A DNA stretch of 64,000 bases from Desulfatibacillum aliphaticivorans DSM 15576 (GTDB taxonomy: Bacteria; Desulfobacterota; Desulfobacteria; Desulfobacterales; Desulfatibacillaceae): NCBI RefSeq assembly GCF_000429905.1, contig NZ_KE386983.1, forward strand, positions 13,683-77,682, given 5' to 3'. The notes beneath the pieces were generated by a model that searched no databases, was not told the DNA's origin, and worked only from the letters and a program-made list of their open reading frames with translations. Made by a program: the position numbers and the translations under genes. The first letter of the stretch is position 1, and every line of letters starts with the position of its first letter. Of this stretch, positions 9,268 to 16,740 are shown piece after piece.

Positions 9268-9298
9268 AACGGGAAGGGGAAAACCCTTCCCGTTTTTT
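9268..9298 (+). terminator. Rho-independent terminator
   Basis: AACGGGAAGGG pairs with CCCTTCCCGTT across a 5-base loop and ends in six Ts, directly after the START-like gene. Confidence 0.88.
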
Positions 9299-9468
9299 AA
9301 TAATTCCCCCAATAATATGTATTTTTAGGCGGTTATTGCGGCGGCGCATTCTTACGTAAACCTTCGCCCCTCCCCAGCCTCTTGATTAAACGCCGAGGCC
9401 GCCTTATATTCATAACAACAATAATTCACTCCGGTTGTTTTTCAGGAACCCCGATCAAGGAGGCGGCA

Positions 9469-9888
9469 GTGCTTTATTTGCATCCCCTTTTCCAATCGCT
9501 CATGTTCATTCTATGCCTTTACGCCTTTTACTTGGGCTTCGCCCGTTTTAAAAGCCTGCACTTGCATCAAAAGGCGAAATTTCAACGAAAAAGGCACGCT
9601 CTTTTCGGACTGATCGGATTGGCCGGCTTTCTGGGCGGCATGGCGGGCGGCTCAATCATCGGGGGGATCTACAAACTGGATCCCTTGATCGGAGAATTGC
9701 ATGAAGCCGCGGGCGCGGTCATGGCGGTATTGATGATTTTCGCCCTGGCAACCGGCCTGATTCAGTACTTAAAGCCCAAACCCCGCAAACTCATGCCTGC
9801 ATTGCACGCTTTGGCGAACCTGATTGTATTGATTCTGTTTTTCGTCCAGGTTTACTCGGGCGTCGGAATTTTGAACCGCGCCGCATAG
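9469..9888 (+). CDS. small membrane protein, DUF4079-like
   Basis: With the GTG start at 9469, which has GGAGG just upstream, the product is 139 residues. It has four hydrophobic segments, a His-containing first helix (YLHPLFQSLMF) and a basic loop (HQKAKFQRKRHALFG). His residues near helix ends (ELHEAAG, ALHALANL) suggest a heme-binding cytochrome b-like bundle, which fits DUF4079-type proteins, but this is inference. The frame is open from 9382, without a ribosome site there. It stands alone, convergent with phaR. Confidence 0.6.
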   Translation: MLYLHPLFQSLMFILCLYAFYLGFARFKSLHLHQKAKFQRKRHALFGLIGLAGFLGGMAGGSIIGGIYKLDPLIGELHEAAGAVMAVLMIFALATGLIQYLKPKPRKLMPALHALANLIVLILFFVQVYSGVGILNRAA

Positions 9889-9937
9889 CGGCATTGCCAT
9901 CGACGCCTTTTTAAAGCCTGGCAGCCTAATTGCGCAT

Positions 9938-9969
9938 AAAAAAGCCCCAAGGCTTGAAAGCCTCGGGGC
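9938..9969 (-). terminator. terminator of phaR
   Basis: On the minus strand GCCCC-AGGC arms form a GC-rich hairpin with one internal mismatch, followed by TTTTTT. It lies 70 bases after the phaR stop codon. Confidence 0.78.
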
Positions 9970-10038
9970 GTATATAGTCAGGCTTTCCGGCAGAGGGTCG
10001 CCGGACGCCGCTGTGTGTAGATGGGACGCGGTGCAGTA

Positions 10039-10626
10039 TTACCCGCGGGCTTTTTTCTTGGCCGGAGCTTTTTCCTTTTCCCCCGGAGCGCCGTCCTTCT
10101 GCAACTCCTCCACCTGTTTGGTAAGCGCGGCCACCTGTTTTTCCAGCTCCTCCACTTGCTCGGCGGAAACCAGGTTCATCACTCCTAAAACTTCGTTCAC
10201 CCGCTGGTCGATTTTTTCGGATATCCAGCCCTTGAGATTGGAAGCGTAACCCATGACTTCGCTTTTAAACCGGCTGCCCTCGGACTCAGACAATTCGTTG
10301 TTTTTCACCATGCGGGAGACGACTTTGTCCAACTCTCCCTCCGCCATGCTCATGGCGCCCTGCCACAAAGAAACGAACTTGCGAGCCGACAACAGTGTTC
10401 CCTGTCCTTTTTGTAAAAGCTGCATAAGCACCCCCGAGGGCACGCCCTTGTCCCTGGCTAAAAGCTGGGACATGGTTGCGGCGGTCAGGTCTTCGCCTGT
10501 CTTGGAATCCTGAATGAACACCTCCTCGCCGGCGCGGACCAGTTCGGAGACCCGGGCCAGGGAGATATATTGTTTGTCTTCGGTGTCATAGAGTTTGCGG
10601 TTGGAATACTTTTTTATCCTGCGCAT
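10039..10626 (-). CDS. phaR: polyhydroxyalkanoate synthesis regulator PhaR
   Basis: A 195-residue protein beginning MRRIKKYSNRKLYDTEDKQY, the hallmark of the PhaR/PhaB-accumulation regulator DNA-binding domain, followed by the PHB accumulation domain (YISLARVSELVRAGEEVFI). PhaR represses phasin genes and binds PHA granules. The C-terminal third is a coiled coil (VEELEKQVAALTKQVEELQ) ending in a Lys/Ala tail (KEKAPAKKKARG) that echoes the tail of the adjacent phasin. ATG 10626 was chosen on conservation and AAAGGC. It lies just downstream of the phasin on the same strand. Confidence 0.92.
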   Translation of the reverse strand: MRRIKKYSNRKLYDTEDKQYISLARVSELVRAGEEVFIQDSKTGEDLTAATMSQLLARDKGVPSGVLMQLLQKGQGTLLSARKFVSLWQGAMSMAEGELDKVVSRMVKNNELSESEGSRFKSEVMGYASNLKGWISEKIDQRVNEVLGVMNLVSAEQVEELEKQVAALTKQVEELQKDGAPGEKEKAPAKKKARG

Positions 10627-10663
10627 GGATTGCCTTTTATGCTCGGAGTGGTTGTCAAAGGCG

Positions 10664-10691
10664 GCCCAGCCCCCCTTCAAGGGGACTGGGC
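10664..10691 (-). terminator. strong hairpin between phasin and phaR genes
   Basis: GCCCAG-CC-CCCCTT pairs with AAGGGG-A-CTGGGC around a single C. It has no clear T run, so it may only attenuate readthrough from the phasin gene into phaR, or protect a processed 3' end. Confidence 0.45.
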
Positions 10692-10736
10692 TGCGGCCTA
10701 TGCCTTACCCGGCTCCGGGCGGCGGTTGTCTGCGCA

Positions 10737-11549
10737 CTATTTGGAGGCCAGGGCCGTCACTTTAGAGGTCAGAGATTTCACTTTTCCGGGTATGGGAAGC
10801 CTTGCGGCGATTTTTTTGCCGTTTTCAGCCATAACGCCGAAGGTCTCCAAAGCGACCATCCCCATATCTTCAACTAGATCGGTCCCGGTTTCAAGGGTTT
10901 TTTTGCCGGACTCCAGAGCTTTCTTGACGTATTTTTCGTTGTACTCAAGCGCGGTAAGGGTCGCCGTGTCCGCCGCGGTCTTCACTTTGCCCTGAATTTT
11001 AGCCTTGCGTTCGTTGACCAGGGCCTTGCCAAGGTCCACGTAAGCGGAGGCGGTCGTTACAGCGTTCTTGGACATTTCCTCGACAAAATCCACGCCCGTG
11101 GTCACAGCAGCCAGGATCTTGTCGTTGTATCCGGAAACCGGAGCAGGCAGGCTGTCCGTAACCTTTTTGGCGGTGTTGATGACATAAATCGCCTTGGGGT
11201 TCTTTTCCGGCGCTTTGGGCGCCGCTTTCTTTGCAGCAGTCGCTTTGGGTGCGGCGGCTTTCTTGGCCGGAGCTTTTTTCGCCGTGGTCTTTGCCGCAGT
11301 TTTCTTGGCGGCCGCTTTGGGCGCCGCTTTTTTGGCCGGAGCCTTCTTGGCGGCGGTCTTTTTAGCAGCGGTTTTTTGGGCCGGGGCTTTTTTCGCCGCA
11401 GCCTTTTTGGGGGCGGCCTTGGCTTTTATTTCCTTTGCCTCCTCAGCTTTTGCTTCCACTTTTTCAGCCGCCGCCGCAGGCGCTTCTTTGGCGGTTTCGG
11501 TTTTTTCCTCCACAGCCGCTTCAGGCGTTTTGCCGTCTACTTCACTCAT
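10737..11549 (-). CDS. phasin with histone H1-like Lys/Ala-rich N-terminus
   Basis: A 270-residue protein in two halves. Residues ~20-125 are a low-complexity stretch of PAKKAA/AKKTAAK repeats like histone H1 or the tail of PhaF. Residues ~130-270 are a phasin-like amphipathic helical domain (LPAPVSGYNDKILAAV, VEEMSKNAVTTASAYVDLGKALV). Phasins coat polyhydroxyalkanoate granules; histone-like tails can tie granules to DNA. ATG 11549 has GAGGAGAAG upstream. The likely promoter at 11661-11690 contains an inverted repeat that could bind PhaR. No PHA synthase is in the window. Nucleoid attachment is inference. Confidence 0.8.
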   Translation of the reverse strand: MSEVDGKTPEAAVEEKTETAKEAPAAAAEKVEAKAEEAKEIKAKAAPKKAAAKKAPAQKTAAKKTAAKKAPAKKAAPKAAAKKTAAKTTAKKAPAKKAAAPKATAAKKAAPKAPEKNPKAIYVINTAKKVTDSLPAPVSGYNDKILAAVTTGVDFVEEMSKNAVTTASAYVDLGKALVNERKAKIQGKVKTAADTATLTALEYNEKYVKKALESGKKTLETGTDLVEDMGMVALETFGVMAENGKKIAARLPIPGKVKSLTSKVTALASK

Positions 11550-11660
11550 TGTTCTTCTCCTCTTCACATTGCGATGTTAAAAGATGTAAAAAAAGTTGAA
11601 ACCTTAAAAAATAAATCCCGGAGATAATTCCCAGGGCCATGCATACTCAGTATGTCAACT

Positions 11661-11690
11661 ACAATATGACGCAGCGCGTCAATTTGTCAA
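11661..11690 (-). promoter_or_regulatory. phasin promoter with inverted repeat in spacer
   Basis: On the minus strand TTGACA (11690-11685) is followed after 18 bases by TATTGT (11666-11661). The spacer contains the inverted repeat TGACGC-GCT-GCGTCA (11668-11682). A perfect ATACT-G-AGTAT palindrome lies shortly downstream. The repeat's position suits a repressor; PhaR, encoded one gene away, is the obvious candidate. Confidence 0.5.
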
Positions 11691-11875
11691 GGCTTTTTTT
11701 TCACAACAAAAAATCCATGCTGTTCAAACACGATTCAAACACTGCCATGAAAGGCGGGAGTCTTTTTACCTATACCCGATAGGGCTTTATCTTGACGGAA
11801 AAGAATGATAGTCTTAACGGAGAAAAATTGAGGGGTAAGGCGGGGTTAATCTAATTTTTACAAAGCAGGATCAAA

Positions 11876-12292
11876 ATGGTTTCCCGAACCGGCAAAAAGC
11901 GTGATAAAGATAGTTTTTCTCCTCCTGAGCCTCGGGTTTTCAGGTACGAACTTCCCGGGGGCTGGGAGGTGCTTGCCGGCAAAACCGATGAGGACAACGA
12001 CCTTTTGAGCCTCAAGACGGCCAGGCCCAACGACTGGTGGTTTCACGTGCGCGGCATGCCGGGCAGCCACGTGGTTTTACGGGCCAGGGATGGGGAGCAG
12101 CCGGACTCTCAGGTTAAAAAGCAGGCTGCGGCCATTGCCGCGTATCACAGCAAGGCCCGGAACGGCGGAATCGTTCCGGTGTCGTGCACCCAGGCGTGCA
12201 ACGTGACCAAGCCCCGGGGCGCCAAGCCCGGGACCGTGCATATAAAAAAAGAAGTGGTCTATAAAGTCCGGCCCTCAAGCGGAGAGGAGTAA
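11876..12292 (+). CDS. stand-alone NFACT-R (RNA-binding) domain protein
   Basis: The 138-residue protein matches the NFACT-R (DUF814) domain only: WEVLAGKTDEDNDLLSLKTA, then DWWFHVRGMPGSHVVL, and the C-terminal GTVHIKKEVVYKV. In full-length RqcH/Rqc2/FbpA proteins this domain contacts tRNA or the ribosome in quality control; a single-domain version is common in bacteria, but its role is less clear. There is no strong ribosome site (AAAGCAGGATCAAA). The cyclophilin gene follows closely and is probably cotranscribed. Confidence 0.85.
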   Translation: MVSRTGKKRDKDSFSPPEPRVFRYELPGGWEVLAGKTDEDNDLLSLKTARPNDWWFHVRGMPGSHVVLRARDGEQPDSQVKKQAAAIAAYHSKARNGGIVPVSCTQACNVTKPRGAKPGTVHIKKEVVYKVRPSSGEE

Positions 12293-12328
12293 CGCCGGAT
12301 GATTCAAGATAATTTTTGCGGAGGCGCT

Positions 12329-12994
12329 ATGAAGGCAATCAGGGTTCTTTGCGTGGTGTTGGCTGTTTTATTGAGTCTGGGGGCGTGCACCCCCAAAGAG
12401 GAAAAAGCCGGAGAAGCGGCGAAAGCGGATGCGGCAGTCAAATCGGAGGAGGCCGCCCCGGCCCAAGCGGCGGCAACGGGGCCTTCGCCCGAAGTCCTGA
12501 TAAAAACCTCCATGGGCGAATTCGTTGTTGAGTTGAGGCCCGACCTGACCCCCGTGACCGTGGAGAACTTTCTCAGCTACGTGGATGAAGGCTTTTACGA
12601 TGGAAAAATTTTTCATCGGGTGATTGACGGCTTTATGATCCAGGGCGGCGGATTCGACGCGGACATGAAACAGGATGCAACGCACGACCCCATAGTCAAT
12701 GAGGCGCCCAAGGGTCTGGAAAACCTGGCGGGGACCATCGCCATGGCCCGAACCGGTGAGATCGACAGCGCCACGGCCCAGTTTTTCATCAACGTAAAGG
12801 ACAATTATTTCCTGAATCATGTGCCCGGCAATCAAAAGAAGTTCGGTTATGTCGCGTTTGGCAGGGTAGTTCAAGGAATGGACGTGGTCTACCGAATAGC
12901 CAAGGTGGAGACCGGAGTCAAAGGATATTACAGAGACGTGCCCAAGACTCCCGTAATCATTGAAAGCGTCACGCGGGTCGGCGCAGCCGAATAA
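12329..12994 (+). CDS. cyclophilin-type peptidyl-prolyl isomerase, lipoprotein
   Basis: A 221-residue protein with a lipoprotein signal peptide (hydrophobic core then LGAC, lipid-acceptor Cys 20), a ~35-residue Ala/Glu-rich linker and a cyclophilin domain (GEFVVELRPDLTPVTVENF, KIFHRVIDGFMIQGG). It should catalyse proline isomerisation in the periplasm while anchored to a membrane. ATG 12329 has GGAGGCG upstream; the frame opens at 12299 without one. The acidic linker after the Cys favours outer-membrane sorting, but that is inference. Confidence 0.9.
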   Translation: MKAIRVLCVVLAVLLSLGACTPKEEKAGEAAKADAAVKSEEAAPAQAAATGPSPEVLIKTSMGEFVVELRPDLTPVTVENFLSYVDEGFYDGKIFHRVIDGFMIQGGGFDADMKQDATHDPIVNEAPKGLENLAGTIAMARTGEIDSATAQFFINVKDNYFLNHVPGNQKKFGYVAFGRVVQGMDVVYRIAKVETGVKGYYRDVPKTPVIIESVTRVGAAE

Positions 12995-13020
12995 ATCATA
13001 TTGCAGTTTTTGTTTTGTCC

Positions 13021-13707
13021 ATGTTCGGGACCAATTTCGACATGACTGAATCCACCACACAAAGCCCTGAAAAAAAGTGCTCCGCCCCGGCGGGGCGCGA
13101 TCCGTCCGCTCCGGAAGACTTCTCCTCCGGAGAAGACGACTGCGGTCTTAGCGACCACGATATTGAGCAGGATTTTTACAAGCATTATCTGCCGGAGTCT
13201 GCAGGCCTGAAAGGCTTTCTTAAGCGGGCCTTTCATCGTTTTCTCGCCATTCGGGGAACCCCTCGGGAATTGGCCCTTGGCCTGGCTTTGGGCGTTTTTG
13301 TGGGGATGAGCCCATATATGGGCGTGCATACGGCTGTGGCCGTATTGTTTGCGGCCATTTTTAAATGGAGCAAGATTTCCGCCGCCGTGGGCGTGCAGAT
13401 TTCCAACTTCGCCACCGCGCCGTTCGTCTATTGGTTCACCTATCACGTGGGCAAGTTTTTTTATACGGCCCGGGTGCCCTTCCAGCCTCCCTCGGAATTC
13501 AGCTTCAACGGCCTCATGGAAATGCTGAAACAGACCCCGGAAATGCTATGGATTCTTACCATCGGAGGGGTGGTCGCAGGAATCCCCCTGGCTTTCATTA
13601 CGTACTGGATCGCATTTAAAGCCGTGACCAAATACCGGGAGGACATCAAGGAAAAGATTGCAGCGCACAAGCGCAAGCTGTTAAGAAGAGCCAGACGCAA
13701 ACGATGA
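13021..13707 (+). CDS. DUF2062 membrane protein
   Basis: A 228-residue protein with a charged, acidic N-terminus of ~70 residues and a DUF2062 domain: TPRELALGLALGVFVGMSPY, then SKISAAVGVQISNFATAPF and a last hydrophobic helix (MLWILTIGGVVAGIPLAFITYW), with a basic C-terminus (RKLLRRARRKR). DUF2062 proteins are small inner-membrane proteins of unknown function. Neither ATG 13021 nor ATG 13042 has a good ribosome site; both are possible. It is 26 bases after the cyclophilin gene. Confidence 0.78.
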   Translation: MFGTNFDMTESTTQSPEKKCSAPAGRDPSAPEDFSSGEDDCGLSDHDIEQDFYKHYLPESAGLKGFLKRAFHRFLAIRGTPRELALGLALGVFVGMSPYMGVHTAVAVLFAAIFKWSKISAAVGVQISNFATAPFVYWFTYHVGKFFYTARVPFQPPSEFSFNGLMEMLKQTPEMLWILTIGGVVAGIPLAFITYWIAFKAVTKYREDIKEKIAAHKRKLLRRARRKR

Positions 13708-13849
13708 TCCATGGGTTTGACAAAACTGGTAAATCTGATAAACGACCTGATATTGAATTGCTCGCAGATTGCCGCATTGCGGCTTTCAGGACGCCGGATC
13801 GGGCCGGAGCCTTGGCCCGGGACGCAATTGCCGCCCAAAAGGAGGGGAC

Positions 13850-14614
13850 ATGCGCAGAGTGGTTTTTAATCAAAAGGGGGGGGTGGGGAAATCCACCATA
13901 GCAAGCAATCTGGCCGCCATGGGCGCCAGCAAGGGAAAGCGCACCCTGCTGGTGGACCTGGATCCTCAAGGCAACGCCACCCAGTATCTGCTGGGAAACG
14001 GGGACCTGGACTCCCGGGAGACCCTGGCCGAGTTCTTCCAGGACATGCTTCGGATCAGCCTCAGGCGAAAAGGCGCGGAGGCCTATATCCACCATACGCC
14101 TTTTGACAACCTGGACGTCTTGCCCGCCCATGGGGAAATGGCGGACCTGAGCTCCAAGCTGGAGGCCCGGTACAAAATTTACAAGCTCAAGGAGGCCCTG
14201 GACCAGATACCTTATTACGACGCGGTTTTCATGGACACGCCTCCGGCCCTGAACTTTTTCACCCTGTCGGCCCTGATAGCCGCGGACTCGTGCCTGATTC
14301 CATTTGACTGCGACGACTTCTCCCGCCGCGCCTTGTACACCCTCATGGGAAGCGTGCAGGAAATCAGGGAGGATCACAATCCCAAGCTGCGGGTGGAAGG
14401 CATAATCGTCAACCAGTTTCAGGCCAGGGCCAAGCTGCCCAACAAAATAGTCAACGAGCTGAAAAGCGAAAACCTGCCGGTGCTGGACGCCTTTTTGTCC
14501 CAGTCCATCAAGGTGCGGGAGTCTCACGACAAAGCAACGCCCCTTGTGCACCTGGCGCCTAAACATAAACTGTCCCAGGAATACCTGGCTTTGTACGAGA
14601 TGCTGAACCCATGA
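13850..14614 (+). CDS. orphan ParA-family ATPase
   Basis: A 254-residue protein with the deviant Walker A motif KGGVGKST near residues 9-16, the switch region VDLDPQGNATQ, and a Walker B-like VFMDTPPAL. This places it in the ParA/Soj/McdA group that makes gradients on the nucleoid and positions plasmids, chromosomes or protein assemblies. ATG 13850 has AAAAGGAGGGGA upstream. No parB or parS is next to it; instead a small unknown gene overlaps its stop by four bases. That arrangement suggests a dedicated partner, so a cargo-positioning role is more likely than chromosome segregation. Confidence 0.88.
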   Translation: MRRVVFNQKGGVGKSTIASNLAAMGASKGKRTLLVDLDPQGNATQYLLGNGDLDSRETLAEFFQDMLRISLRRKGAEAYIHHTPFDNLDVLPAHGEMADLSSKLEARYKIYKLKEALDQIPYYDAVFMDTPPALNFFTLSALIAADSCLIPFDCDDFSRRALYTLMGSVQEIREDHNPKLRVEGIIVNQFQARAKLPNKIVNELKSENLPVLDAFLSQSIKVRESHDKATPLVHLAPKHKLSQEYLALYEMLNP

Positions 14615-15123
14615 CCCAAGAAGTGGACAACAAGCTGGTTCCCGTGCTCACCGAAGCGGTGGGCGTGGTGAAAATGGCCGTATTCAAAAAGCTCAAAGAG
14701 CATTTTACCCAAAATTACCCGGATTGGGAGGACGCCTTCGCCAATATGATGGCCGGGGCAATCATCAACGACCTGTTCTGCACCCCCAACCTGGACCCCC
14801 AATTCGTGGATTTCGTGCGTACAAATCGCCCGGTGATCGCCCAGTACGTGCGATTTCTGGCGACGCACGAGGACTTTGCCCCCATGCTGCCCCATATCAC
14901 CGACGCCCTGCGCGTCTCCTTCATGTGCGATCATAACCAGGGGACGGACACCTCCTTTATCCTCACCCGAGCCCTGCAATTGGGAATCCTCATGGAAGAG
15001 CGCACCATTCCCCTGCCCAGGCATTTTATCGATTCGGTGAAAATCCTGGGAGACTCCCTGGGCCTGGTCTCCCCGCCCGTCCTGCCGCCTGAGGAAACAG
15101 ACGAAGAGCCGGAAAAAAACTAG
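14611..15123 (+). CDS. small unknown protein overlapping parA-like gene
   Basis: The ATG overlaps the ParA-like stop codon (ATGA), so the two genes are coupled. The 170-residue product is mostly helical and soluble with an acidic, Pro-rich tail (SPPVLPPEETDEEPEKN). It has no ParB, CTPase or helix-turn-helix signature that I can see. By position it is a candidate partner that recruits the ATPase to a cargo, but no family was recognised and that role is inference. Confidence 0.6.
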   Translation: MTQEVDNKLVPVLTEAVGVVKMAVFKKLKEHFTQNYPDWEDAFANMMAGAIINDLFCTPNLDPQFVDFVRTNRPVIAQYVRFLATHEDFAPMLPHITDALRVSFMCDHNQGTDTSFILTRALQLGILMEERTIPLPRHFIDSVKILGDSLGLVSPPVLPPEETDEEPEKN

Positions 15124-15479
15124 AAAAAGGCGGGAAAAAAACAAACTGCTGCACTGTAGAACTGCAAAAGCGCGGAACTGCATAACTGCTGCCTCCGGCG
15201 GCAAACTTTTGGAAAAGTTTGATCAAAACTTTTTAAAATGGCGCTCCGCGCAAAGGCAGAGGGGGTAATTGATCCGTCATTCCCAAGTGCAGTTATCGGG
15301 AATCCAGCGTCCTCCGCCCGATATCCAAGAACATCTCCTCCATTGGCGTTCCCCCGTCATCCTCACAAGGCCTTCCAAAATATATTGACATAAAAAAGTC
15401 ATATGATATCAAAATACATAGGTATCTCTTTCGTTTCTCTCATCCTCACTCAGGTCTAATTATAAAATAATGGAGGCCT
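15124..15479. other. repeat-bearing intergenic region, 356 bp
   Basis: It contains a small hairpin (AAACTTTT-gg-AAAAGTTT around 15207-15224) and one degenerate copy of the dispersed GTCAT...GGGAATCCAGCG repeat at 15275-15309. No gene was seen. Confidence 0.5.
15275..15309. repeat. dispersed GTCATTCC...GGGAATCCAGCG repeat
   Basis: A short intergenic element beginning CGTCATTCCC and ending CGGGAATCCAGCG. Related copies are at 16434-16493 and 18649-18709, all between genes. Confidence 0.55.
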
Positions 15480-16145
15480 ATGCGTTTACTCGGCGCCGGA
15501 TTATTCGTATGCTTTGGGATGATGGGCCTGGTTGTATTTTTAGGAAACTTGGGCTGGCTTGAATCCGGTTCCCCCCTGATTGTTTTCTTCGGTATCAGCG
15601 TATTCATGTTTTTGTTAATGGCCGGGTCTTTCATTCTGTTCAACATGGCTGGCGACCGTCCCTCAAATATCCCTTCCGTCGAAGATTATATTCGCGATTT
15701 GAAAGAGCAGGGATTATTGCTTATTCAAGACTATTCGGCAACGCGCGCTTTTGAAGTTGAGGAGTGGGAGGATGAAGGCGTCCACTACTACCTTGAATTG
15801 ACGGACGGCGGCGTCCTTTTTTTAACGGGACAGTATTTGTATGACTATGAACCCACGCTTGACGATTCCGAGATAAATCAACCGAGATATTTTCCATGCA
15901 CGGAGTTTTCGGTGCTGAGGCATGGAACGGAAGGGTATGTGGTGGATATTGTCTGCAGAGGCGATGTTTTAGAACCGGAAATTGTCGCGCCGCCTTTCGA
16001 TTTTAAGGATTTTGATAATGATCTTGTCCCCGAAGACGGCCAAATCATTTCGGATGTCTCCTATGACGAGTTGAAGCGCCAAAGGACGGAGCGAAAAACA
16101 AAGCAAACCACTTCTTCGTGGTGGGCGAGATTGTTTGGATCATAA
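15480..16145 (+). CDS. hypothetical protein with two N-terminal membrane helices
   Basis: A 221-residue protein. Two hydrophobic segments fill residues ~4-24 and ~33-54, then comes an acidic soluble domain rich in Tyr, Asp and Glu (VEEWEDEGVHYYLELTDGG, FLTGQYLYDYEPTLDDSE), and a basic, Trp-containing end. GGAGG lies 3 bases before the ATG. I do not recognise a family. The soluble half looks like a small beta-rich domain, but its side of the membrane cannot be fixed. It stands alone between repeat-rich gaps. Confidence 0.6.
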   Translation: MRLLGAGLFVCFGMMGLVVFLGNLGWLESGSPLIVFFGISVFMFLLMAGSFILFNMAGDRPSNIPSVEDYIRDLKEQGLLLIQDYSATRAFEVEEWEDEGVHYYLELTDGGVLFLTGQYLYDYEPTLDDSEINQPRYFPCTEFSVLRHGTEGYVVDIVCRGDVLEPEIVAPPFDFKDFDNDLVPEDGQIISDVSYDELKRQRTERKTKQTTSSWWARLFGS

Positions 16146-16164
16146 CCGGCGTCTCGCCAAAACG

Positions 16165-16191
16165 CTCGTTCCCATGCTTCGCGTGGGAATG
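16165..16191. repeat. dispersed palindromic CGTTCCCA...TGGGAATG element
   Basis: CTCGTTCCCATGC-TTC-GCGTGGGAATG forms an imperfect hairpin. A second copy in opposite orientation is at 42059-42088. Such short palindromes are dispersed in many bacterial genomes. Confidence 0.55.
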
Positions 16192-16433
16192 TATACATAA
16201 ATATCTAAATTTAAACACTTTAATAGAACTATCGGCGCGTTTTAAAAACACTGGATCTCCGTTTCCGCCATTGCGTCATGATGACTGCAAAACCGCCCGC
16301 AATCATCATGCCTCCATGGCTCCACGGGGATGACGGACAGCGGCGGCTTTTGCATTCCCTTGGTTTTGGATTCAATTTCGCTTTGGCCGTTGAAAAACAA
16401 GCGGCCCCACGGCTTGCCTCTGCCATATCAGTT

Positions 16434-16493
16434 CGTCATCCCCGTAAGGACGATCCATCTTTTTGGGATCGTCCGCAATCGGGAATCCAGCGG
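16434..16493. repeat. dispersed GTCATCCCC...GGGAATCCAGCGG repeat, 60 bp
   Basis: It begins CGTCATCCCCGTAAGGACGA and ends CGGGAATCCAGCGG, with an inner inverted pair GGACGATCC/GGGATCGTCC. It is most similar to the copy at 18649-18709. Confidence 0.6.
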
Positions 16494-16740
16494 CTCTTGC
16501 CCTTTGGCCTCCATTCTCCATGTCATTAAAAGAAAAAACTTGATGATTTAGCCTCCCGCCATTGCAGGGATGTCAGCCTTACCAGGGCTTAGCGCCTTCC
16601 AAAGTCGCCACGGCATTTTTCATCCCATCTTGGCATTTTGGATTGCCAAACGCCCGCCCGAATACTAAGAAATCAAAAGCAAGCCCAATTCTCCGTTACG
16701 TATTCTTCAAGCCATTCATCAAGCCCGGGAGTGAAGCCTT

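Larger units (their letters stand above)
16146..16740. other. repeat-rich intergenic region, 595 bp
   Basis: No coding frame here is convincing. It holds the palindromic element at 16165-16191, a REP-like copy at 16434-16493, and presumably the promoter of the lactate permease gene. Confidence 0.5.

Noticed and set aside
13850..15123. Plasmid or chromosome partition locus (parAB)
   Set aside because: The second gene shows no ParB-like motif and no parS-like palindromes were seen nearby.
15124..16740. CRISPR array from the repeats in this stretch
   Set aside because: The repeats are imperfect, irregularly spaced and without unique spacers of fixed length; no cas genes.
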